In this document: positions 52,335 to 60,687 of the stretch, piece after piece | Layout of the letters: each line of letters begins with the position of its first letter | Position numbering within the stretch: the stretch's first letter is position 1 | Assembly: GCF_052180275.1 (NCBI RefSeq) | Contig: NZ_CP197465.1 | Span: 5,580,001-5,644,000 of the forward strand | Direction: 5' to 3' | From: Kumtagia sp052180275 | GTDB taxonomy: Bacteria; Pseudomonadota; Alphaproteobacteria; Rhizobiales; Rhizobiaceae | DNA: 64,000 nucleotides | The notes under the pieces: model-generated | What the model was told of the DNA's origin: nothing | Database searches by the model: none | The model's input: the letters and a program-made list of their open reading frames with translations, nothing else | Program-made: the position numbers and the translations under genes

Positions 52335-53987
52335 ATGTCGATATCCAACATCATCGATCTCAATCCCGAAGTGCTCGCGGCGGCAGCAGAGAGCAAGGCC
52401 TGGCCGTTCGAGGAAGCCAAAAAGATCGTCAAGCGCTACGAGAAAACGGATTTCCCGCAGACGGTGCTTTTCGAGACCGGCTACGGCCCGTCCGGCCTGC
52501 CGCATATCGGCACGTTCGGCGAGGTGGCGCGCACCACCATGGTGCGCCACGCCTTCCGCGTGCTGACCCAGGACAAGGTCAACACCAAGCTTCTGTGCTT
52601 CTCCGACGACATGGACGGCATGCGCAAGATACCGGACAACGTGCCGGACCGGTCGTTCCTGGAGCCGCACCTGCAAAAGCCGCTGACGGTCGTTCCGAAC
52701 CCGTTCGGCGGCGACTATGAAAGCTTCGGCCACCACAACAACGCGATGCTGCGGCGCTTCCTCGATACGTTCGGCTTCGACTACGAATTCGCCAGCGCCA
52801 CCGAATACTACAAGTCCGGCCGTTTCGACGCGATGCTGCTGCGGGCGGTCGAGCGCTACGACGCCATCATGAAGGTGATGCTGCCGACGCTGGGACCGGA
52901 GCGCCAGGCGACCTACAGCCCGTTCCTGCCGATCTCGCCGAAGAGCGGCCGCGTGCTCTACGTACCGATGAAGCATGTCGATGCGAAGAACGGCACAATC
53001 ACCTTCGACGACGAGGACGGTATCGAGACGACGCTGCCGGTGACCGGCGGCCGCGTAAAAATGCAGTGGAAGCCGGATTTCGGCATGCGCTGGGCGGCCC
53101 TCGGCGTCGATTTCGAGATGTTCGGCAAGGACCACCAGACCAACGCGGCGGTCTACGACCGCATCTGCGAGATTCTGGGCGGACGCGCGCCGGAGCATTT
53201 CGTCTACGAGCTGTTCCTGGACGATATCGGCCAGAAAATTTCCAAGTCGAAGGGCAACGGGCTGACCATCGACGAGTGGCTGACCTATGCGCCGACCGAG
53301 AGCCTGGCGCTCTACATGTTCCAGCGGCCACGGCAGGCGAAGAAGCTGTATTTCGATGTGATCCCCAAGGCGGTGGACGAATATTATTCCTTCCTTGCGG
53401 CGTACCCGCGCCAGGAATGGAAGGAGCGGCTCGGCAATCCTGTCTGGCACATCCATGACGGCAACCCGCCTCGCATCGAACTGCCGGTGAGTTTCGCGCT
53501 GCTGCTCAACCTAGTCAGCGCATCGAACGCGCATGACCGTTCGGTGCTTTGGGGTTTCATCTCGCGCCACGCGCCCGGCGTGACGGCCGAGACGCATCCC
53601 GAACTGGACCGGCTGGCAGGTTACGCCATTCGCTATTTCGACGATTTCGTGAAGCCGACGAAGACGTATCGCGCGCCGGACGAGGTGGAACGCGAGGCGC
53701 TGGCAAAGCTTTCGGATGCGCTGGGCGCTCTGCCCCCGGGCGCCGACGGCGAGGTCATCCAGAACGCCTCGCTCAATGTCGCTCGGAAAATCGAGCGCTA
53801 CCAGGACCATGCCAAGCAGAGCCCGGAAGGCGGGCCGGGCGTCTCGGTCGCCTTCTTCCAGATGATCTACCAGGTGCTGATCGGTCAGGAGCGCGGACCG
53901 CGCTTCGGATCGTTCGCGGCGCTCTACGGCATCGAGGAAACCCGCGCGCTCATTCAGCAGGCGCTGGAGGGGGCGCTGGCGGCGTAG
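52335..53987 (+). CDS. lysK: Lysyl-tRNA synthetase, class I
   Basis: A 550-residue class I (archaeal-type) LysRS. The class I signatures HIGT (in GYGPSGLPHIGTFGEV) and KISKSKG (in IGQKISKSKGNGLTIDEWL) are both visible, together with FEMFGKDHQTNAAVYDRICE. It charges tRNA-Lys for translation. Class I LysRS replaces the class II enzyme in many alphaproteobacteria, so it should be essential here. Its 3' end overlaps by 38 bp the end of a gene on the opposite strand. Confidence 0.96.
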   Translation: MSISNIIDLNPEVLAAAAESKAWPFEEAKKIVKRYEKTDFPQTVLFETGYGPSGLPHIGTFGEVARTTMVRHAFRVLTQDKVNTKLLCFSDDMDGMRKIPDNVPDRSFLEPHLQKPLTVVPNPFGGDYESFGHHNNAMLRRFLDTFGFDYEFASATEYYKSGRFDAMLLRAVERYDAIMKVMLPTLGPERQATYSPFLPISPKSGRVLYVPMKHVDAKNGTITFDDEDGIETTLPVTGGRVKMQWKPDFGMRWAALGVDFEMFGKDHQTNAAVYDRICEILGGRAPEHFVYELFLDDIGQKISKSKGNGLTIDEWLTYAPTESLALYMFQRPRQAKKLYFDVIPKAVDEYYSFLAAYPRQEWKERLGNPVWHIHDGNPPRIELPVSFALLLNLVSASNAHDRSVLWGFISRHAPGVTAETHPELDRLAGYAIRYFDDFVKPTKTYRAPDEVEREALAKLSDALGALPPGADGEVIQNASLNVARKIERYQDHAKQSPEGGPGVSVAFFQMIYQVLIGQERGPRFGSFAALYGIEETRALIQQALEGALAA

Positions 53988-54879
53988 GGAACGCACCGAG
54001 CGGCCCGTCCAGCGCCGGCGGCGGCGCGACGGCGTCCGGAGCGACGGCATCCGGGACGGGTTCGGTCAGCGGCGCGAGGATCGCGGTATCGGACGCCGGC
54101 GGCGCGGGAAGCTCGCTTCCTACCGAAGATTGGGCAGGCGCGCTGGTCGAGGGCGGCCGACCGAAAATGCCCTTGCGGGCTTGCGCAGCCACCTCGCCGA
54201 GCGCTGCGTATTCGCCATCTCCGGCCGCGCGCGCCCAGCCGCTTTCGACCAGCCATTCCGCGACATCCTGCTTGCCCACCATACAGGGCGCGACGATGAT
54301 CTCCCTATCTGGCTGGGGCGGAAGGTCACAGGTGATCGACCGACCGCGCAGCCAGGCCCGGAATGCGGCGCGCGCCCACATGCCGCACGGCCAGGGTTTT
54401 CCGTCCGCATCGCAGGTTTCATCGGCCTGCAACGGCTCCACGCCGGCCACCGCGATGCGGTAACCCTTGGCCTCCATGAGCCCGGCGGCGACCGCGACCG
54501 GCTGGAACAGAGTGGTGCCTTTCCATTCGCCCGGCGCCTTCGGCCTGGGCGGCAGGGCCTGGCCGATGTCGCTCAGCGCGGAGCGCGGCTCGACCCGTTC
54601 CAGTTCTCCGCCGCCGGGCAAGGTCTCCGAAGCGTCGTCGGGTTCGGTCGCGCGCAACGCCGATTGACGCTTGGCCTCGGCATTGAAAGCGGGACGTTCC
54701 GTGGTGATCGGCTTGCGGGCGGCATCATCGCCGGCCGCCGGATCTGCGGTATCGATGGCGTCAATGGCCTCGACTGGAACCTCGGCTTTCGAGCGCAGCA
54801 TGTTTCCGCCGGCGAGGATAAGCACCCCGGCGCCGAGCATGAATGCCGCAGCGCCAAGAAGAACGGCAGGCCCGCGCAC
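53950..54879 (-). CDS. SNase-like membrane-anchored protein with degenerate active site
   Basis: A ~309-residue protein with one N-terminal membrane helix (LLGAAAFMLGAGVLILAGG), a disordered acidic/proline region, and an OB-fold thermonuclease-like domain (GYRIAVAGVEPLQADETC, WPCGMWARAAFRAWLRG, VAPCMVGKQDVAEWLVESGW), ending in a Pro-rich tail. In active SNases the strand after the first motif reads RxxxIDxPE; here it reads AVAGVEPLQ, so the catalytic Arg, Asp and Glu seem to be replaced and the domain is probably not a nuclease. GTG 54879 directly after the upstream stop is a likely start; ATG 54921 would overlap that gene by 41 bp. Its last 38 bp overlap lysK on the other strand. Confidence 0.75.
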   Translation of the reverse strand: MRGPAVLLGAAAFMLGAGVLILAGGNMLRSKAEVPVEAIDAIDTADPAAGDDAARKPITTERPAFNAEAKRQSALRATEPDDASETLPGGGELERVEPRSALSDIGQALPPRPKAPGEWKGTTLFQPVAVAAGLMEAKGYRIAVAGVEPLQADETCDADGKPWPCGMWARAAFRAWLRGRSITCDLPPQPDREIIVAPCMVGKQDVAEWLVESGWARAAGDGEYAALGEVAAQARKGIFGRPPSTSAPAQSSVGSELPAPPASDTAILAPLTEPVPDAVAPDAVAPPPALDGPLGAFPTPPAPPPAPAE

Positions 54880-54880
54880 C

Positions 54881-55531
54881 CTACTGGCTCGCCCAGACGA
54901 TGCGGGCCAGCCATTCGACATCCGTCATGGCGATCTGGCGGACGGGATGGGCGGGGTTGATGGAGAGGAGTTCGATGTCGCGCGGGCTGCGGCGCGACAG
55001 CACCTTCGCCATCACCTCGCCCGTCGTCGTCTTGACGACGACGCGGTCGCCCTTGCGCACCGTTGCGCCGGGCTCGACGATCAGCACGTCGCGATCACGG
55101 TAGACCGGCAGCATGGAGTCGCCCTGCACCTGCAAGGCGTAGGCGGTGTCGCCGGCCCTCACCGGCAGTTCGATCAGGTCCCAGCCCTGCCCGGCGGGAA
55201 AACCTGCATCGTCGAAGAAGCCGCCGGCGCCGGCCTGGGCGAACCCGAGCAGCGGCACGGTCGATTTCTGCATGGGCAAAGCGCCGGCCGGCGTCCTGTC
55301 GGAACCCGACACCAGCAAGACGAACTCCTCGATCGAAGAGCTGGTAGCCTCGATGATCTTGGCGAGCGATTCGGTAGAAGGCCAACGCGGGCGACCGTCG
55401 GAGGACCGCCGCTTCGACTTGTTGAAAGCCGTGGAGTCCAGTCCGGCACGCTTGGCGAGACCCGAGGCAGACAGTGAATTGCGTTCGGCAAGGGCGTCAA
55501 TTGCCGCCCAGACACGTTCGTGCGAAAGCAT
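54881..55531 (-). CDS. LexA-like HTH regulator with S24 peptidase domain
   Basis: A 216-residue repressor of the phage-repressor/LexA type. The N-terminal HTH is SASGLAKRAGLDSTAFNKSK. The S24 domain has GFAQAGAGGFFDD with an Ala-Gly cleavage site, catalytic Ser in LQVQGDSMLPVYRDRD and catalytic Lys in EVMAKVL. Such proteins cleave themselves when RecA is activated. The start at 55531 has GGAG 7 bp in front. It is not flanked by phage genes, so this is a chromosomal regulator. Targets are unknown. The downstream SNase-like gene begins right after its stop and is probably cotranscribed. Confidence 0.88.
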   Translation of the reverse strand: MLSHERVWAAIDALAERNSLSASGLAKRAGLDSTAFNKSKRRSSDGRPRWPSTESLAKIIEATSSSIEEFVLLVSGSDRTPAGALPMQKSTVPLLGFAQAGAGGFFDDAGFPAGQGWDLIELPVRAGDTAYALQVQGDSMLPVYRDRDVLIVEPGATVRKGDRVVVKTTTGEVMAKVLSRRSPRDIELLSINPAHPVRQIAMTDVEWLARIVWASQ

Positions 55532-55613
55532 CGCGCGGCTCCGGCTTGCCAAGGAAAAAATACCTTGGCAGTTCTAGCGCCTGCCCCGCTGCTTGTCCAT
55601 CGCGGAATTGTCT

Positions 55614-55925
55614 TCAGCCCTTTCGATAAAGGACATCGGGCCGCGCCAAATCCATCGACGAATGCAGAATGCGGACAATCTGGAGTTTTCTGGGCTCCGG
55701 ACGGTAGAAAATTATGTACGGCGCTACCGTGAATTTTCTCAAGGCCGCGTCGCCCAGCCCCGGCGCTGCAGGTCCCATAAACGGCTTCTCCATAAGAAGA
55801 CGAAGGGCTTTATCGAAGCGCGCCTGCATATCGGATGCGGCTTTTTTGTTTTCTGAAGCAATATAAGAAAGAACGCCTTCGAGATCACGTCTGGCTTGAC
55901 GCGTAACGACAAGCCTAAGCACCAT
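55614..55925 (-). CDS. RelE/ParE-type toxin
   Basis: A 103-residue RelE/ParE-fold protein: LRLVVTRQARRDLEGVLSYI, ENKKAASDMQARFDKALRLL and the typical RKFTVAPYIIFYRPEPRKL strand pair followed by IVRILHSSMDLARPDVLY. Its start overlaps the end of the upstream small gene by 11 bp, as in many toxin-antitoxin operons. Whether it cuts mRNA or blocks gyrase is unknown. It is unrelated at the sequence level to the ParE at 48167. Confidence 0.88.
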   Translation of the reverse strand: MVLRLVVTRQARRDLEGVLSYIASENKKAASDMQARFDKALRLLMEKPFMGPAAPGLGDAALRKFTVAPYIIFYRPEPRKLQIVRILHSSMDLARPDVLYRKG

Positions 55926-56121
55926 AGCGAGCCTTCAAGTCGGCAAGTACGCTCTCACCGTCTTCGACTTCGCCGGCATCGAGTTCCTTCAGCCCAATGT
56001 CGATCTCATCGCGCAGCGCAAGATATTTGTGGATATAGTGCAGCAGGTCGTCGCCAAGCTTCTCGCGAAGCTCTTCCGGCAGTTGCTCGGCTTCCTGGAT
56101 AGCGCGTTCCAGCTTGGTCAT
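55915..56121 (-). CDS. Antitoxin of RelE/ParE-type pair
   Basis: A 68-residue acidic helical protein (MTKLERAIQEAEQLPEELRE; IDIGLKELDAGEVEDGESVL) that overlaps the start of the toxin gene by 11 bp. Order antitoxin then toxin and the C-terminal ALKARYGA-like end match known small antitoxins of addiction modules. I see no ribbon-helix-helix motif; DNA binding is not obvious. It probably neutralises the 103-residue toxin. Confidence 0.82.
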   Translation of the reverse strand: MTKLERAIQEAEQLPEELREKLGDDLLHYIHKYLALRDEIDIGLKELDAGEVEDGESVLADLKARYGA

Positions 56122-56241
56122 CGCATCGTCTCCACGCGTCTCAAGATAGCAGCGTGCTCCTCGGGATAAAAGGGCATACGCATGGACAGGCGGGGCACCG
56201 GCGCAAGGATTCGCCGTGATGCCGTGAGTTCTCGCGCCGGC

Positions 56242-56787
56242 TCAGTTGCCGGCCTTGGCCAGGCTCCGCAGCATTCCGTGCGAGGCGACGAAGGCGCTTT
56301 CCACTTCCGTCAGCGGACGCGGCGAAGCGTCGTGCCCGAGCAGGCAGACGAGGTCGCCGATCGGCACGAAACGCCGCCCGCGACGGTCATAAATGCCCGC
56401 CGTGGTCAGGATGATCGCCGCCGTCGTGCCGTCGTCCAGGACGAAACGGTGCCGGCCGATCACCGCCGTGCCCTCCCAGGTCTCCAGCGAAGACATCACC
56501 TCGAAACGCCGCCACAGGCGTATCTCACGTGCGAAAACCGTTTGCAGGCCGCCGAGCATCGGCGCCCAGCGCCGCTCGCGCGCCAGCGCCCACAGGCCGC
56601 TGCGCAGGAAAATGTCGATGCGGCCGAGATCGGCCAGCATCATATAGCGCGCGTTGTTCAAGTGCAGGTTGAAGTCGATGTCGGTCGGCAGGCATCGAAA
56701 CGTCAATGTGCTCACCGAGCCAAGGTTGTAGCGGCCACGACTCTTCGTCGTTGCCGCTACACGGGCAAACCGCGCCCAGACATACAT
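56242..56787 (-). CDS. Hotdog-fold acyl-CoA thioesterase
   Basis: A 181-residue protein of the 4HBT/THEM type: FRCLPTDIDFNLHLNNARYM with the DxN-x-H-x-NN catalytic pattern, then MLADLGRIDIFLRSGLWALA, GLQTVFAREIRLWRRFEVMS and IIGRHRFVLDDGTTAAI-like strands. Such enzymes release fatty acids from acyl-CoA. The ATG at 56787 is 4 bp after the stop of the FadJ-type gene, so it is the last cistron of the beta-oxidation operon; a role in relieving CoA trapping fits. The substrate range is unknown. Confidence 0.87.
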   Translation of the reverse strand: MYVWARFARVAATTKSRGRYNLGSVSTLTFRCLPTDIDFNLHLNNARYMMLADLGRIDIFLRSGLWALARERRWAPMLGGLQTVFAREIRLWRRFEVMSSLETWEGTAVIGRHRFVLDDGTTAAIILTTAGIYDRRGRRFVPIGDLVCLLGHDASPRPLTEVESAFVASHGMLRSLAKAGN

Positions 56788-56791
56788 GCTT

Positions 56792-59014
56792 TCAGGCCGC
56801 CGCCTTCTCCTCGCCCTTCGCGTAAGGGTCGAAACGCTGGTAAAAAGTCTCGCCCTTGGCCGCCATGTCGGCGAGCAGTTTTGGCGCCTTGAACTGGTCG
56901 CCGAATTTTTTGCGCAGCGTCTTCGACAAAGCGAGAAATTTGTCCACGCCGATGCCGTCGATGTAGGACAGTGCGCCGCCGCTGTAGGGCGCGAAACCGA
57001 AGGCGAGGATCGAGCCGACATCCGCCTCGCGCGGATCAGTGACGATGCCTTCCTCCATCACCCGCGCCGCTTCCAGCGCGATGGTGACCAGGAAACGCTG
57101 CTTCAGTTCCTCGACGTCGACCTTTTCCGGCGCCAACTGCGGATAGAGGTCCTTCAGCCCCGGCCATAGCTTCTTCTTGGCGGGCTTGGCCGGATAGTCA
57201 TAAAAACCCTTGCCGTTCTTGCGGCCAAAGCGGCCATGGGTGTCGACCATGGTGTCGATCAGCGCCATCTGCGCCGGGTCGACCGCCTTTTCGCCAAGGT
57301 CGCGCCTGGTCTGGCGCATGATCTTCTGGGCGAGGTCAACCGCCGTCTCGTCGGTGAGCGCCAGCGGGCCGACCGGCATGCCGGCCATTTTTGCCGCGTT
57401 CTCGATCATCGGCGCCGGAACGCCCTCGATCAGCATGCGGTAGGATTCGGCCATGTATTGCAGCACGCAGCGGTTGACGTAGAAGCCGCGCGTGTCGTTG
57501 ACGACGATCGGCGTCTTGCCGATGGCGCGCACGTAATCCATCGCGACGGCCAGCGCCTTGTCGCCGGTCTTCTTGCCCAAGATGATCTCGACCAGCATCA
57601 TGCGGTCGACCGGCGAGAAGAAATGGATGCCGATGAAATTCTTCGGCCGGGCCGAGTTTTTCGCGAGCCCCGTGATCGGAATGGTCGAAGTGTTGGAGGC
57701 GTACACCGCCGTGGATTTGAGAACGGCTTCCGCCTTCTCGGTCGCCGTCTTCTTGACTTCCGAATCCTCGAACACCGCCTCGATGACGAGGTCGCAGCCG
57801 TCGAGCAGCGCATAGTCGTCGGTCGGCGTGATCAGCGACAGCAGCTTTTCCTTGTCCTCCGGCTTGGCGCGGCCCTTGGAGACGGCATCGGTGATCAGGC
57901 CTTCCGAATGCGCCTTGCCCTTCTCGGCCGACGGCACGTCACGGTCGAGAAGCACCACCGGGATGCCGGCCTTGGCCGTCACATAGGCGATGCCGGCGCC
58001 CATGAAGCCCGCGCCGAGCACGCCGATCTTCTTGAATTTGGTCGGCGCCACGCCCTGCGGCCGGCGCGCGCCCTTGTTGAGTTCCTGCAGCGACACGAAC
58101 AGCGAGCGGATCATCATCGCCGCCTCGGTCGTCTGCATGATCTCGGTGAAATAGCGCTGCTCGATCCTGAGCGCGGTGTCGAACGGCACCAGCAGCCCTT
58201 CATAGACGCATTTCAAGATGGCAATCGGCGCGGGGTAGTTGCCGTAGGTTTCACGACGCAGGATGGCGATGGCCGGCGGCCAGAGGTTGGCGCCCGCCGC
58301 CGAATAGACCGGGCCGCCCGGGATCTTGAACCCCTTCTCGTCCCATGGCTGAACGGGCTTCAGCCCGCCCTTGATCATCGCCTTGGCGGTCTCGACCAGC
58401 TTTTCCGGTGCCGCGATTTCGTGGATCAGGCCCATGGCCTTCGCCCGCTTCGGCGTCAGCGTCTGGCCGGTGGTCAACATCTGCAGGGCATCCTGCGTCT
58501 GGGCCAGCCTCGGAACGCGCTGGGTGCCGCCGGCGCCTGGGAAGATGCCGACCTTGACCTCGGGCAACGCCATCTTGACCTTGTCGCTATCGGCGGCGAC
58601 GCGGCCATGGCATGCGAGCGACAGCTCGAACGCGCCGCCCATGCAGGTGCCGTTGATGGCAGCGACCCAGGGTTTTCCCGACGTCTCCAGCTTGCGCCAC
58701 AGCCAGCCCATGCGGCCGGTGCCGTCGAATAGCAGCTTTGTCGCGTTTTCCGGATCCTTCGCCTTCTCAGCATGAAAGATGCCCAGCATGCGCTTCAGCA
58801 TGTTCAAATCGGCGCCGCCGGAGAAACTGTCCTTGCTCGAGGTCATCACCGCGCCCTTGATTGCCGCGTCGGCGGCGACCGCGTCGATGATCTTCTCCAG
58901 TTCGTCCATCACCTCCTCGGTGAAGACGTTCATCGAACGGTCCGGCATGTTCCAGGTGACGAGGGCGATGCCGTCGGCGTCTGTCTCGACCGTGAAATTC
59001 GTGTAGGCAGCCAT
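56792..59014 (-). CDS. FadJ/FadB-type enoyl-CoA hydratase / 3-hydroxyacyl-CoA dehydrogenase
   Basis: A 740-residue bifunctional enzyme of fatty acid beta-oxidation. The N-terminal hydratase/isomerase domain (about residues 1-200) has KDSFSGGADLNMLKRM and AAINGTCMGGAFELSLACHG; the dehydrogenase half begins with the NAD motif IGVLGAGFMGAGIAYVTAKA, followed by KNFIGIHFFSPVDRMMLVEI and VVNDTRGFYVNRCVLQYMAE. It hydrates trans-2-enoyl-CoA and oxidises the 3-hydroxyacyl-CoA. The thiolase gene lies upstream with one small gene between. GAGG precedes the ATG. FadJ versus FadB cannot be settled here. Confidence 0.94.
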   Translation of the reverse strand: MAAYTNFTVETDADGIALVTWNMPDRSMNVFTEEVMDELEKIIDAVAADAAIKGAVMTSSKDSFSGGADLNMLKRMLGIFHAEKAKDPENATKLLFDGTGRMGWLWRKLETSGKPWVAAINGTCMGGAFELSLACHGRVAADSDKVKMALPEVKVGIFPGAGGTQRVPRLAQTQDALQMLTTGQTLTPKRAKAMGLIHEIAAPEKLVETAKAMIKGGLKPVQPWDEKGFKIPGGPVYSAAGANLWPPAIAILRRETYGNYPAPIAILKCVYEGLLVPFDTALRIEQRYFTEIMQTTEAAMMIRSLFVSLQELNKGARRPQGVAPTKFKKIGVLGAGFMGAGIAYVTAKAGIPVVLLDRDVPSAEKGKAHSEGLITDAVSKGRAKPEDKEKLLSLITPTDDYALLDGCDLVIEAVFEDSEVKKTATEKAEAVLKSTAVYASNTSTIPITGLAKNSARPKNFIGIHFFSPVDRMMLVEIILGKKTGDKALAVAMDYVRAIGKTPIVVNDTRGFYVNRCVLQYMAESYRMLIEGVPAPMIENAAKMAGMPVGPLALTDETAVDLAQKIMRQTRRDLGEKAVDPAQMALIDTMVDTHGRFGRKNGKGFYDYPAKPAKKKLWPGLKDLYPQLAPEKVDVEELKQRFLVTIALEAARVMEEGIVTDPREADVGSILAFGFAPYSGGALSYIDGIGVDKFLALSKTLRKKFGDQFKAPKLLADMAAKGETFYQRFDPYAKGEEKAAA

Positions 59015-59024
59015 GGTCGGCCTC

Positions 59025-59447
59025 TCAATACATAACTTGGTTGACTGTCAGGGAGACTTTTTCGTCGCCCGCATGGAATTCGGCTTGCGGCTCAAGCGCC
59101 AGCAGCCAGCCGTCGGCGCGCTCGAGCCGTACGGTGAAACCCGGCCGGGCCGCCTTTTCCAGATCGGCGCGCGGCACCTGCATCTCGAACGGCACGGTCT
59201 CGTCGCGCCCGCTGCTTTGCAATTCCAGCTCGGCGATAGGCTTTGCCTTCCTGTCGGAGACAATATTGCCCTCCAGACGGATCTTCAGGACGCCGGCCGG
59301 CAGAGGCCCTTTTTCGGAATAAGAAATGGTTCCGCTGAGATGCATCGTTTCCTCCAAGCCTGACGCGGCAACGGCGGACCAGTCGGCCGACGCAACGACG
59401 ATCGCCGCGCCGACGCCAGCCAGGACGCCCCGACGGTTCGCGGTCAT
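59025..59447 (-). CDS. YbaY/YscW-like secreted protein
   Basis: A 140-residue exported protein with a Tat-like twin-arginine start (MTANRRGVLAGVGAAIVVAS, cleavage after AVA). The mature domain, THLSG-like ISYSEKGPLPAGVLKIRLEG, AELELQSSGRDETVPFEMQV and ADLEKAARPGFTVRLERAD, resembles the YbaY/type III secretion pilotin (YscW) beta-sandwich. The function is unknown. Its ATG overlaps the thiolase stop by one base (TAATG) and it lies 10 bp before the FadJ-type gene, so it is an integral cistron of the beta-oxidation operon. Confidence 0.75.
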   Translation of the reverse strand: MTANRRGVLAGVGAAIVVASADWSAVAASGLEETMHLSGTISYSEKGPLPAGVLKIRLEGNIVSDRKAKPIAELELQSSGRDETVPFEMQVPRADLEKAARPGFTVRLERADGWLLALEPQAEFHAGDEKVSLTVNQVMY

Positions 59448-60655
59448 TACGCCCGCTCGATGATCGTCGCCGTGCCCATGCCGGCGCCGATGCAGAGCGT
59501 CACCAGCGCGGTGTTCAGGTCGCGGCGTTCCAGTTCGTCCAGCACCGTGCCAAAAATCATCGCGCCGGTGGCGCCGAGCGGATGGCCCATGGCGATGGCG
59601 CCGCCATTGACGTTGATTTCCTTCGGGTCGATCTCGAAAGCCTGGATATAGCGCAGCACGACCGCGGCGAAGGCCTCGTTGAGCTCGAACAGGTCGATAT
59701 CCCTGAGCTTCATCTTGGCGCGCTTCAGCAGTTTTTCCGTGACGTCGACGGGGCCGGTCAGCATCATCGCCGGCTCGGAGCCGATATTGGCGAACGCCTT
59801 GATGCGGGCGCGGGGCTTCAGGCCCATCGACTTCCCGGCCTTCTTCGAGCCGAGCAGCACGGCCGCTGCGCCATCGACGATGCCGGAGGAATTGCCGGCA
59901 TGGTGGACGTGGTTGATCTCCTCCAGTTCCGGATAGCGCTGCACCGCGACCGCGTCGAAGCCGCCCATCTCGCCGGGCATGACGAAGGAAGGGTTGAGGG
60001 AAGCCAGCGACTGCATGTCGGTCGTCGGCCGCATATGCTCGTCGCGGTCGAGAATGGTCATGCCGTTCTGGTCCTTGATGGCGATGACCGAGTTCTTGAA
60101 AAACCCCTTCTGCCAGGCATTGGCGGCGCGCTTCTGGCTCTCGACGGCATAGGCGTCCACGTCGTCGCGCGAAAAGCCGTATTTGGTGGCGATCAGGTCG
60201 GCCGAGACGCCCTGCGGCATGAACCAGCCGGGCAGGCCGACCGACGGGTCCATGAACCAGGCGCCGCCGGACATGCCCATTCCAACGCGCGACATCGATT
60301 CCACGCCGCCGGCAATCACGATCTCGTCGGAGCCCTGGGCGATCTTGGCCGCGCCGAAATTCACAGCATCGAGGCCCGACGCGCAGAAGCGCGAGATCTG
60401 CATGCCGGGGGCGGACATGGCGTAACCCGCCTCGAAAGCAGCCGAGCGAGGGATGACCGCTCCCGCCTCGCCGACCGGATCGACGCAGCCGAAGATGATG
60501 TCGTCGACTTGCCCCGTATCCAGCCCGTTGCGGTCGCGCACCGCCTCCAGCACTTTCGCGCCGAGCCGCACAGCAGGCACCTCGTGCAGCGAACCGTCCT
60601 TCTTGCCGCGCCCGCGCGGCGTGCGCACGGCGTCATAGACATAGGCTTCGGCCAT
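59447..60655 (-). CDS. Acetyl-CoA C-acyltransferase (thiolase, FadA/FadI type)
   Basis: A 402-residue degradative thiolase that cleaves 3-ketoacyl-CoA with CoA in the last step of beta-oxidation. The nucleophile Cys is in MQISRFCASGLDAVNFG (about residue 90), the catalytic His in NVNGGAIAMGHPLGATGAM and the second Cys in LVTLCIGAGMGTATI. The ATG at 60655 has AGGAGCAGG in front. It partners with the FadJ-type protein downstream. The small YbaY-like gene is inserted between the two, which is unusual. Confidence 0.95.
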   Translation of the reverse strand: MAEAYVYDAVRTPRGRGKKDGSLHEVPAVRLGAKVLEAVRDRNGLDTGQVDDIIFGCVDPVGEAGAVIPRSAAFEAGYAMSAPGMQISRFCASGLDAVNFGAAKIAQGSDEIVIAGGVESMSRVGMGMSGGAWFMDPSVGLPGWFMPQGVSADLIATKYGFSRDDVDAYAVESQKRAANAWQKGFFKNSVIAIKDQNGMTILDRDEHMRPTTDMQSLASLNPSFVMPGEMGGFDAVAVQRYPELEEINHVHHAGNSSGIVDGAAAVLLGSKKAGKSMGLKPRARIKAFANIGSEPAMMLTGPVDVTEKLLKRAKMKLRDIDLFELNEAFAAVVLRYIQAFEIDPKEINVNGGAIAMGHPLGATGAMIFGTVLDELERRDLNTALVTLCIGAGMGTATIIERA

Positions 60656-60687
60656 CTTCCTGCTCCTTGCTATTTCGATCTGCGCGC

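Noticed and set aside
54881..55531. Prophage repressor marking a prophage
   Set aside because: No integrase, structural or lysis genes are found around it, and neighbours are housekeeping genes.
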